This document shows positions 1 to 8,975 of a DNA stretch of 64,000 nt, piece after piece; the first letter of the stretch is position 1, and each line of letters opens with the position of its first letter. The position numbers were made by a program, and so were the translations under genes. The stretch spans positions 4,906,649 to 4,970,648 of the forward strand of contig CM070570.1 of NCBI GenBank assembly GCA_036346355.1. The letters are read 5' to 3'. Source of the DNA: Rhipidocladum racemiflorum. Its lineage: Eukaryota; Streptophyta; Magnoliopsida; Poales; Poaceae. Under the pieces are notes generated by a model. It saw only the letters and a list, made by a program, of their open reading frames with translations, did no database searches and was not told the origin of the DNA.

Positions 1-1833
1 CTATAGCACGCTATCTGAATCTAACATTAGTTGTGCCTGAACTGGACAAGAGGTCTTTCTGGGCTGATCCAAGGTAAAGTTTTCCATATAACATTGTTTC
101 AGTAAGATCAACATTGTACCTGTTTGATGAGCTGTTTGTCCTGATTTGCTTTCTGAAAATACTCAGACATGATTTATCATCTTGCGCTGTTGTAAAACAG
201 CTTTCATCTCCAAATTTCAGAACAATCAAGGATTTTTGTTTGTGAAAAATGTTTCCTGAATTGGAGTTATTTATTTTGTCAAATGTTTACTTGCAAATCA
301 GTTAGCTATTTTCATTTTGCAGTGAATTTGGAGATATTTTTGACGTGAATCACTTCATTAATTCCTTAAGGGATGAGCTGACGATTGTTAAAGAACTGCC
401 TTTGAAACTCCAGCTAAAAACTAAGAGAAGACTTTACTCGATGCCTCCTATCAGCTGGTCAAATGAGACGTATTACCGAAAGCGGGTACAAATTATTGTT
501 CTTACTGCAGTTTGCGTGTAGCAGGCATAGAAAAAGTTATAATCACGTGATCTGAAAACTCTTCTCCTGCAGATACTGCCTCTTGCAAGGAAGCACAAAG
601 TAATCCATTTCAATAAAACAGATGCTCGCCTTGCAAACAATGGCCTTCCTGTCTGGCTCCAAATGCTGCGGTGCCGTGTCAACTTTGAGGCTTTAAGATT
701 CACCCCAGAGATTGAGGCCCTTGGCAGAAAACTTATCTCCACCCTACAGAGAAGTGGGCAATTTGTTGTGCTCCACTTACGTTATGAAATGGATATGCTC
801 TCCTTTTCAGGCTGCACACATGGCTGTTCTGATGAAGAAACTGAGGAGCTCACTAGAATGAGGTTTGTCTTTTGCATTACAATTTAGTACTTGCGTGTTG
901 TGCTGCTTCGCTGCTTCAATAGATATAATCACATTCAAACGACAGATATGCATATCCATGGTGGAAAGAAAAGGAGATTGATTCTGAAGTGAAGAGGCTT
1001 CAGGGACTTTGCCCCCTCACACCCGAGGAAATTACTCTAGTGCTTAAAGCCCTAGGATTTACAAAGGATACACTGATATATATTGCCTCTGGTGAAATCT
1101 ATGGAGGTGAAAGGCGGTTAGCAGCTTTGAAGGCTGCATATCCTAGATTGGTGAGCACCTTCTATTTCATTTACATTGTTCCCTGATATTCTATTTGGGT
1201 GCTAATTTGCTCGGTTTTATCTTTTATTAGGTAAGGAAGGAGAAACTTTTATCTCGTGATGAATTGCGGCCATTCCAGAACCATTCAACCCAGATGGCGG
1301 CACTGGACTACATGGTTTCAATAGCGAGCGATGTTTTCATCCCCAGTTATGATGGGAATATGGCAAGGGTTGTTGAAGGTCACCGCAGGTTTGCTTCTTT
1401 GGAATCTGATAGCAGTCTTTACTTGTGGATTGTTTTTACAACACACTAGTCAAAACAAAGTTTGAGCTTGTGTAGACTTCGAATTCTTAGAGGAGTAACC
1501 GCAAAAGTTCCTCTCTCCTTTCCAATGACTTCAAACCTACTGGCGTTGAGGTTATACTGATGGAAATTTTCATCCATCCATTTTAGGTATACTGGCTTCC
1601 GCAAGACCATCCTATTGGACAGGGTGAAGCTTGTCGAACTTTCGGATCTTTTCCAAGGAGGTGCATTGTCCTGGGATGAGTTCTCTGCTGCTGTGAAGGA
1701 GGCGCACCAGAATCGCATGGGCCAACCTACAGACAGAAGGTTCATCCCTGGCCGGCCCAAGGAAGAGGACTACTTCTACGCCAATCCCCAAGAATGCCTT
1801 GGTTCCAACGGGGGATTAAGGGATATTCTCTGA
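1..1833 (+). CDS. O-fucosyltransferase family protein (3' part, six exons)
   Basis: This is the C-terminal part of a plant O-fucosyltransferase-family glycosyltransferase (PF10250 type, which includes the rhamnogalacturonan-I rhamnosyltransferases). These are Golgi type II membrane enzymes that use GDP- or UDP-sugars. Exons are 1-73, 323-485, 573-862, 946-1150, 1231-1388 and 1587-1833, all with GT-AG borders, giving 377 visible residues; the 5' end lies outside the window. Family signatures occur in order: VVPELDKRSFWADPS, DVNHFINSLRDEL, MPPISWSNETYY, RLANNGLP, HLRYEMDMLSFSGCTHGC (near visible residue 146), GLCPLTPEEI, IYIASGEIYGGERR, FQNHSTQMAALDYMVS, YDGNMARVVEGHRR and PKEEDYFYANPQECL. The usual C-terminal anchor motif precedes stop TGA 1831-1833. 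No frameshift is seen, so the gene looks functional. The exact acceptor sugar and substrate cannot be told. Confidence 0.93.
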
Positions 1834-2731
1834 TGGTGCTACCTCGAAGGGCACTGCCATGGAGAACGGGTGCCTTCATCTGATCTGACAATGTGGCGAT
1901 GCCGCTTTTGTACAGCTGACCAAAGTTCTTTCTGCTTACTGAGCATTTACCTCCAAGTACAGGCAGGTTCACATGCCAAATGTTTATAGCGGGGTTTCCT
2001 CACTGAATAAAGCTGAAGACGCTCAAGACCTCCGGGTTCGGAAAGAAGAAATGCCGGGCGAGCAGCCAATCTGCTCTTTATTTTTCCCCTCACTTTCAGT
2101 TATGCTTATTGTATTCTTCATTATTGGTCAGTTATTTTATTTTATTTCATTCCCCATTCTGCTTCTTCTATATCCATTGTTTTAGGGGCTGTAGCGCTAA
2201 CTCTGATCATGCGTATGTAGAAGATCAGTTTCCTCAAGTTTTTTTTACACATTTTTGTACCTGTCACCAAGACCATTGAAAATTTGCAGCCCATACATAA
2301 ATTTCCTGGCAAACATGAGTGATCAAGATATGACGATCGAATTATTCCTTTCCAGCAGCTGATTCATGGATTGTATGCTTATTTTATCAGACGATATGCG
2401 TACTAAAAAAACGTCGATGTGGTTGTTGCCATGTTCTGTACATTAATTGGCCTGCGCTGCAAACGAATCAGCTGATTCCGACTTCCTTGCACGCCCCGTC
2501 TCAACCTCATGATGATCCCTTGGCGGTTTGGTTGGTAGCAGGACAAAGTACGCTGGAATCAGCTGATCTCATTTGTTGTGAGTGTGACAATGATCCCTCC
2601 AGGCTCCACGCAAGGCTCCAAATTTCATTTTCAGCTCACATCTCATCACTCTCGAAATCTCCGAATCACGTTAAAAAATTTTGAAAATTTTTTTGTATGC
2701 TTCCGACACATCACTAATGACCCCCTTATAG
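1834..2731 (+). other. 3' UTR and downstream spacer of the O-fucosyltransferase gene
   Basis: This stretch has no coding exon. An AATAAA motif lies at about 2006-2011 and T-rich stretches follow to about 2270, so transcript ends are plausible here. From 2079 on, the sequence is closely repeated at 19114-19362, marking the left end of a segmental duplication. From about 2480 to 2700 there is low-copy-looking sequence with no recognised feature. Confidence 0.55.
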
Positions 2732-3445
2732 GAAAATGGTTCCGTACCCCTGGGAGTACGTACTCCCATTCTCAGTATACCGCTTAAATGATGTTATTAT
2801 ACCTCTTTATCATTTTGAGTATACTCTAATACTGTTTATAAGATACTTCAAAGTGAGTTCTACGAAAAATTTCATCAAAGTTCACCCGTTGTAGCATAAT
2901 TTGTTTATATACTCTTTTTATATATGAAAAAGGGTATACAGCAAAAAATAAAGGGCTCCAATGAATTTTTTTCAACAATATCGCATTGTAGTATCTTAGA
3001 ATTATTATTAGAGTATACTGAAAGTGATAAATGAGTATAACACGTTCATTTAAGTGGTATACTGGAGGTGGGAGTACGTCCAGTATACCACTTAAATCGT
3101 ACTCCCACCTCCAGTATACCACTTAAATGAATGCGTTATACTCCCTGATTACTTTCAGTATACTCTAATAATAATTCTAAGATACTTCAATACGGCATGA
3201 ATGAAAAAAATTCATAGGAGCCATTTATTTTTTTGTTATATACCATTTTCCTTGTGTAAAAAGAGTATATAAACAAATTATGCTATAAATGGTGGATTTT
3301 GATGAAATTTTTCGTGGAATTCACTTTGAAGTATATTATAATTAGTATTAGAGTATACTAAAAAAGATAAAGAAGTATAACGATATTATTTATACAGTAT
3401 ATTGAGAGTGGGAGTACATACTCCCAGGAGTATGGAACCATTTTC
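2732..3445. repeat. Foldback (long inverted repeat) element, 0.7 kb
   Basis: Two arms of about 330 bp face each other around 3080-3090. Each arm carries a TGGGAGTAC-GTACTCCCA box, a TATACC-CTTAAATGA box, AGTATACTCTAATA and AATTTGTTTATATACTC in mirrored order. The outer ends read GAAAATGGTTCC on the left and its complement on the right. No coding capacity. A related foldback occurs at 48400-48912 and a decayed end at 23930-24017. The superfamily is not identified, and I could not fix a target-site duplication. Confidence 0.75.
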
Positions 3446-3625
3446 ATATATATATATATATATGTATATGTATATATATATATCACCACTTATATCAAAA
3501 AGAGAAAAATTCATACGACTTCATGTCATGTCTAAGCCCAGATGCTAGTGTGCTGCCTTGATGATTAATGTGAGCATTTTGAAGTAGCTACGAAAAATGA
3601 CGTGCAATTATGGTTTCATTTAAAT

Positions 3626-3633
3626 AAAAAAAA
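3626..3633 (-). terminator. Pol III oligo-T terminator of tRNA-Cys
   Basis: Eight consecutive A on the plus strand give eight T on the minus strand, five bases past the tRNA 3' end. This is a strong RNA polymerase III stop. Confidence 0.85.
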
Positions 3634-3637
3634 GGAA

Positions 3638-3709
3638 AGGGCCCAACCGGGTTCGAACCGGTGACCTATTGATCTGCAGTCAATTGCTCTGCCACTGAGC
3701 TATGGACCC
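3638..3709 (-). tRNA. tRNA-Cys (anticodon GCA)
   Basis: Reading the minus strand gives a complete 72-nt cloverleaf. The acceptor stem is GGGTCCA pairing with TGGGCCC (one G-T pair). The D stem is GCTC/GAGC. The anticodon stem ATTGA/TCAAT closes loop CTGCAGA with anticodon GCA, and the T arm is ACCGG-TTCGAAC-CCGGT. The discriminator base is T, no CCA is encoded, and there is no intron. A/B box promoters are internal and a T8 terminator follows. The gene lies in the 1.6-kb segment of copy A that is missing from the duplicate at 19.3 kb. Confidence 0.96.
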
Positions 3710-3993
3710 CCTTGCTGGCTCCGTTTTGCCAATAGACATGTCATTTAGTCGGCAAAGTAAGCACAAGCTCAAATTGATTAAGGACGCGATACTTGAAACA
3801 AAAGCATTTTCATACTTACACCCTCAATTACCAGTACATCCATGGGATCCCCCCCCTCTATATCTCTCAAAACCAGCAGAAAATTAAATGGAACTAGTTC
3901 GGTCGTATACTGTGGCGCATGCACGTAGCCTCGTGGGAAAACACAAAAGGAAAACTATGAACTCCGTTGCACTCGCCAAAGCATATATGCTCT

Positions 3994-6451
3994 CTATTTT
4001 GCAGCAGCAGCAGAAGGCAGCAAGAAGTTGATGACCATCTCGTTGAAGAGCTTGGGATCCTCCTGATTTGCCAGGTGCCCCGTGTTTGGGATTATCTTCA
4101 CCGTCGCCTTCTCGCCAAGCCTCCTGCAAAATTTTTTTGATCCGCTTAACTAATTTCATATATCGAGCTGAGCATGCATATTAATTGTTCAAGCAAGCAA
4201 TACTGAAGAAATTGACATGAGAATCCCTTTTAAGGTGTGTTGAAAAAATTAAGCAAACGATTGAAAGGAAGGGTACTGAACGGTGAACGCTGATTACTGA
4301 AGAAATTAATTAGCTGGATGCAGAAGCTAGCTTACTCTTTCACTTTGTGTGCTTTCTCCACCGGGAAAATCTGATCGAACTCTCCCCAGATGATCAAGAC
4401 TTCCTGCAAAGTGCAAGATCATATTAATGCTGTTTATTTATTTTTTTTGGAAAAGGAGCGAGTAACCTTAATTTGTTTGTGGTAATTACTTGAGGGAGAG
4501 GAGTAATTTGGGAGCCTTCGCCGGTGACGATCCCCTTGATGAGTTGTATCTTCTCCTCTCTTCGGTCCGCGAAATATTTCTGCATGCAGTGTATACACAA
4601 TTGCAATCAATCAGACGAAATGAAAACTAACTTAATTGTCTTGTTTTTTTTTCCTATCTGCAAATTTAGTGGTAAAAAAGAGTCAATGCAAGATTAGAAA
4701 CGAGTCCAAACTCCAACCCAGTAGCAACATGCTAGACTACTCACTCCGTCCAATTTTATAAGATTTATTTTTTAAACAGTCTTATTCATAAATATAGAGC
4801 ATATTTTATAAGAAGTTTTATAGTGCATTATACTGGTAGTATATAATATATAGTAAAAATTAAATCTAGCAATTGATTTGTTAAATATATTTCTACTACT
4901 ATACTATCGGAGGGAGTATAAATAAGTACTAACTAATCTGATCTATTAGATAAAAAAGAATGAGCGACGCGCCCATATTAAATTTAGGCTCCGTTTGGTA
5001 CGGTTCCAGATTCTAGTAGAAACGGAAACGGTTCCAGATTCTTGATAGAAACGTTTCATGTAGAATCAAAATCACTTTGTGCAAACCGTTTGGTACGGTT
5101 TCAGATTCTAGTAGAAACTAGTAAAAACGGAGTTGAGGGTGATTCAGCCACGTCGTGGAAAAAGAAGAAACGTTCCGAGGAGAATCGTTCCAAGTTTTAG
5201 TCCGTTTGACTGAATTTCTCCCAGATTCTAGTAGAAACACATCGGTTCCAAGTTGCCAAACGAGGCCTTAGTGTACCGTAAAATTGCTTTATTTCATACT
5301 TCAATGCAAAATTAGTGTGATGTTTCCTCTACGCTCCTAATAAATATCTATCTTTACTTTAGTATTCTCTGCAAGCATAAAATAAATATAATGTTTAGTG
5401 ATAATAATTAGAAGTAATTTAATTATTTTTTAATATCCTTTAGTCTGCACATCCTGCTTGCCCTCATGGTCCCCAGTGATACTTTGCGTAGGTACGCTAT
5501 ATATTGGGGGCGTGAAGCGTCGGTGGCGGTAGACAGATGTGATTCGCCACCAAATCGTTGGTAAGTTGGGACGATGACCCCAATTTGTTAGCTTTGATTT
5601 TGATTTGGACCTCCTAACCAAACCTAGCCTATCATCATGCATGACCCCCACTTTAATTTTATGGCCGCAACGCGACGTCGTATATGTTAACTAGCATGCG
5701 TACATACGCGTATACGCACACTACTGTGCTACGTATACGTAGGCAAATACATGCATGTACGTACCCGGAGGAGGTCGCGGACGAGGCACTCGGGGATGTA
5801 CTTGGGCGGGCGGTGCACGCAGAGCGCCATGAGCCGCCGAAGCGCCTTGCTGTCCGCCGGCGCCATCAGCTCCGTCACCTCCGCCACGCCGCCCTTCGCC
5901 GCCAGTGCCCGGTCGTCCTCCGCGCCCTTCGCCAAGTCCGCGTCGCACAACACCACCTTCCCCCCACTGCCAACGCCGCCCAGCGCCCGCGCCAGGTGGT
6001 ACGCCACCAGCCCGCCGTAGCTGGTGCCCACCACGTGCACCTCCCGCCCCTCGTCGAGGCCGCGGAGGTGCTTCCCGCCGGTGAGGAGCGCGGCGACGGC
6101 GGCGGCCTGGAAGGCGTCGGAGCGGTCCGGGGCGCGCGTGGTGGAGGCGCCAAAGAAGAGGAGCGTGGGGACCACCAGGTCGAAGTGGCGGGAGAGCGGT
6201 CCCACCTGCGCCGCCCACTGCCACGTGGGGTCAGGGCCGAAGCCGTGGATGAGCACCACCACCGGCCGCTGCGTGGAGCTCGCCTTGGCGTTGCCGTTGC
6301 CGTTCTCGGAGGTGGAGGAGGGGAGGAGGGAGGGGTGGGCCCAGAAGTGGAGGGTGGTGTCGGCGTCGACAGAGGCGGAGTGCGGGCGGAGTCCGGCGGA
6401 GGTGAACATGCGCCGGAACACGGCATTGAGGAGGGACAGGCAGAACCCCAT
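3994..6451 (-). CDS. Alpha/beta hydrolase fold protein (intact, four exons)
   Basis: Exons on the minus strand are 5765-6451, 4490-4579, 4336-4403 and 3994-4123, all GT-AG, encoding 324 residues. That is a normal length for plant ABHD6/monoacylglycerol-lipase-like hydrolases. The start is ATG 6449-6451 (MGFCLSLLNAVFRRMF). HGFG near residue 69 is the oxyanion loop and GTSYGG holds the nucleophile Ser144. Asp269 lies in WGEFDQIFP and His298 in NTGHLANQEDP, completing a Ser-Asp-His triad. Exon 1 is very GC-rich with an Ala/Gly-rich cap region; the other exons are ordinary. The first intron (1.2 kb) carries Stowaway and Tourist insertions. It likely hydrolyses an ester or lipid, substrate unknown. 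A broken duplicate lies at 19448-21823. Confidence 0.92.
4740..4916. mobile_element. Stowaway-like MITE in hydrolase intron 1
   Basis: The ends CTCACTCCGTCC and CGGAGGGAG match the Stowaway (Tc1/mariner) terminal consensus, and the element is flanked by TA on both sides. It is 177 bp and non-coding. The same insertion sits at 20401-20571 in the duplicate, so it predates the duplication. Confidence 0.85.
4987..5267. mobile_element. Tourist-like MITE (PIF/Harbinger type)
   Basis: The ends GGCTCCGTTTGG and CCAAACGAGGCC form imperfect terminal inverted repeats, with TTA target-site duplications at 4984-4986 and 5268-5270. Internal repeats of TCTAGTAGAAAC are present. The duplicate locus near 20610 has the uninterrupted site with a single TTA, so this element jumped in after the duplication. 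A fragment of the same family is at 48066-48135. Confidence 0.9.
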
Positions 6452-6540
6452 TGCTCTGCTCCCCTCACTCTCTACTGCTCTTCCTCTGCAGCGTCTGCTC
6501 TTCGGCTTATAGTTTGGGTAGATATATTATGGGTTTAAAT
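6452..6540 (-). promoter_or_regulatory. Core promoter of the intact hydrolase gene
   Basis: On the minus strand a TATA-like CTATAAG (about 6506-6512) lies about 55 bp before the ATG. A CT/AG-rich leader precedes the ATG. This block is absent from the broken copy. Confidence 0.45.
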
Positions 6541-7450
6541 ATTAAACATTAGGGTTTGTTTGGATTAATTAGTTTCTGATGTTATTCTAGGTAGGCAGGT
6601 AGGTGTGCTCAGGCTCAGCTAATTTTAGTGTCTGCTTCCAGGGTTGGGAGGGAAAGTTATAGACAGCTGATGATACGAATGATTAGCTGCTGGTGTGGTG
6701 TGGTGTGGTGTGGTGGGGACTGATGCTATTCCTTCCTCTTTCTTTTGCTTTAATTTCTTCTTTTTGGTCAAGTGGTGTGTGATGGCTGCCTTTTCTTTTC
6801 TAACTATTATATCTGTAGAACTTAGATTTCTAGCTAAGATTAAAGCCTGATTAATTGGACCTTTTGTATACAGCTAGCATACAAATTAAATGCGTTTTTT
6901 GCAATGCCTTGCAGGCACAATGCAATGCCATTGATCAAATTCATCTGCCTGTGGCTAGGCCTCGGCCGGGCCGCTGTTCTTGGGTCAGGATGGAGTCAGC
7001 CTATAACCAAAGTAAACCCAACTCAAAGCATTTTGAATATCACAGCTCTGGGGCAACGTGTCTCCGCCTCTGGATACACAGACTACACACATGCAAGCAG
7101 TGGCATTAGTTTCTAGAAGGTTATTTTGTCAGTTGGGAGGTCGATATGATGCGAGTGATTAACAAGTGAAGTGAAGTGTGCTCCACTACTTGCATGCATT
7201 TCCCATCATATTGGTGGCCACCTAACCCGCGCCCGGTTGGCGAAAGCTAAGCATCTAGAGCTTACAATCTATTATTTAAAGTTTACTAACGATCATAATC
7301 TAAAAAAATGCTAATAATGCGATTCATGTATTAGACGAATCCGTGAAGAATGCATTTACTTCTGCCTCTATGTCATCGATATAAGTTTTCTCTTCATTTG
7401 CTATGAGTTTGGCTGCTGCATCTATGTCTAGGTTAGACTGAGAGGATGAT
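6541..7450. other. Upstream spacer of the hydrolase gene
   Basis: No gene is recognised. A pentanucleotide run (TGGTG)5 lies at 6691-6715. At about 6950-7080 is a block related to the small hAT-like element at 21871-21966, followed by about 90 bp that match copy B. From 7200 the sequence is unrelated to copy B. A minus-strand open stretch at 7324-7450, just beyond the LTR end, resembles no family I know. Confidence 0.4.
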
Positions 7451-7891
7451 TGCTGACGTTTGTTGTCGGCAATAATATATATGGGGCTATGCGCTGGATC
7501 TAAACTCAATGGTAACACAAGACAAGGGATTATACAGGTGCGAGCCCTCAACGGTGGAGGTATTACCCTAGTCCTGTGTTCTAGGATTATGTATCTCACG
7601 ACTTGTGTCTCTCTTCCCGTACCCCTTGCCCCCTTTAAATAGGGAGTGGGCGAAGGGATCCGAGTCGGTTACAAAGTAGAGTCCTGATCGGTTACAAGGT
7701 GGATACTCTATCTTTGGAGTACAATCGTATCTTTCCTAACAATAGTTAGTTATCATCTTTTGCCCTTTCTTGTAGGGCACGATGACGAGAGTTCGAGTAG
7801 TGCCCGATCTCCTATAACCGCCTCAGGACGCCCCCTCTTGGTGGGTCCTAGCGGCCCACCGTATGAACACCCAGGATTTATAATCTCCACA
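7451..7891 (-). repeat. 3' LTR of truncated Tat gypsy element
   Basis: On the minus strand the LTR starts TGTGGAGATT directly after GCACTTGGGGGCTAC, which resembles GCACTTGGGGCAAC before the 3' LTR at 44346. It ends in CGTCAGCA. A TATTTAAAGG TATA box lies at about 7632-7641. Its 3' third (GGACTAGGGTAATACC, TGTGTTACCAT, TTATTGCCG) aligns with the LTRs at 32833 and 44346. Confidence 0.7.
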
Positions 7892-8094
7892 GTAGCCCCC
7901 AAGTGCTTTGCTATTGAGTTGCCATCCCTCATGTTGCGGCCGGCCAAGTATTGCTCCATATTGAGTGCTCTCGGTCTTCTGGCGTAGCTTCCCGATTGGC
8001 CCCCCCTTTTGACGCTGAGTGCTTTACTGCAGGCAGGGAGATTGCAAAGAACTCGATAGAGCTCCACTAGTTGGGAATACCGAGTGATATTTTA

Positions 8095-8510
8095 AGATAT
8101 GATGTTCAACCCATCCTGGAGTGCACCATAATTTTAATGTCTTAACTGAGTGGTATTTGTACCCCACTGCCATGATGCACAGCCGATAGCTCATCATGGG
8201 GCATACCCTCGGAAACGATTACTCAAGGTCATTTCATGACATTTGGTTCCAACTTGCGGTGACCATCGATTGGCCCTACACGGGGCATGTCACAAGTGAT
8301 GCCCAATATGATTACTGGGGTTTTGGTGTTCAGCCCACCTTGGGTCGCACCATAACTATATCCATTAGGATGTTGGTGATCAGCCCGATTTTAGGCGCAC
8401 CGAAAAACTATATCCATTAGGATATTGGTGATCAGCCCAATTTAAGGCGCACCAAAAAACTGTATCCATAGGACACTGGAGATCAGCCCTGTCTTGGGGT
8501 ACTGCTCTGA
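8095..8510. repeat. Degenerate tandem repeat (about 65 bp unit) in Tat tail
   Basis: GGTGATCAGCCC followed by a GGCGCACC-like box and ATCCATTAGGATA recurs at about 64-66 bp spacing. The clearest copies are at 8330-8500, with weaker ones upstream. It lies between the antisense ORF and the 3' LTR. Confidence 0.7.
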
Positions 8511-8975
8511 AGTTTATGTAAGCTCCTAGCTGTATGGCCGCCGTCCCACAACCCCTGGCTCATTTGTCCAACATGGGACGGCCTGGCCCGATACTGGCAA
8601 TGCACACCTGGCGACGCAGCCTTGGTCGTAGCTCTGCAGCATTAGGTGAGACCAGACCCAAAATTAAACTTTTAGCCTCTGTTGGCGGTGTAACCTCGGG
8701 TGATACGTTTCTCCCACCTCTTTTAGCCTCTGTCACGCAGATGGAGAAAGAGGTTGAAGTGAGGACTGATGCATATGTATGCTCCGTAGAAACCGATACG
8801 TTTCTCCCACCTATTGGCGGGAACCTGGCGCTATTTCGCACATAAATATAGCCTTCGGCATAGATGTGAGGCCACGATTTCTATTTCCGTTTCCATCTTC
8901 TTCGTCTTCGTTCTTCACGCCACAACCTCTTTGCTAAGACGCAGCGCCATTGTTTCCACTCCTCCATACGCCCAG

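Larger units (their letters stand above)
2079..7168. repeat. Segmental duplication, copy A
   Basis: Copy A contains the O-fucosyltransferase 3' flank, the foldback element, tRNA-Cys, the intact hydrolase gene, its promoter and about 700 bp upstream. It matches 19114-22062 in the same orientation. Matching blocks by eye are 2079-2340, 3922-4640, 4640-4986 plus 5268-6458, and about 6950-7168. The DNA between the copies (7169-19113) is mostly retrotransposon. Confidence 0.85.

Noticed and set aside
5684..6538. Long plus-strand open frame (284 codons) over the hydrolase first exon
   Set aside because: It is antisense to a GC-rich exon with a clear alpha/beta hydrolase reading; its Arg/His/Gly-rich composition is a codon-shadow effect. 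The same holds for 21182-22003.
8814..8975. Upstream extension of the Transposase_28-like frame
   Set aside because: The extension is outside the conserved part and the ATG at 8976 matches the usual start context of these ORFs.
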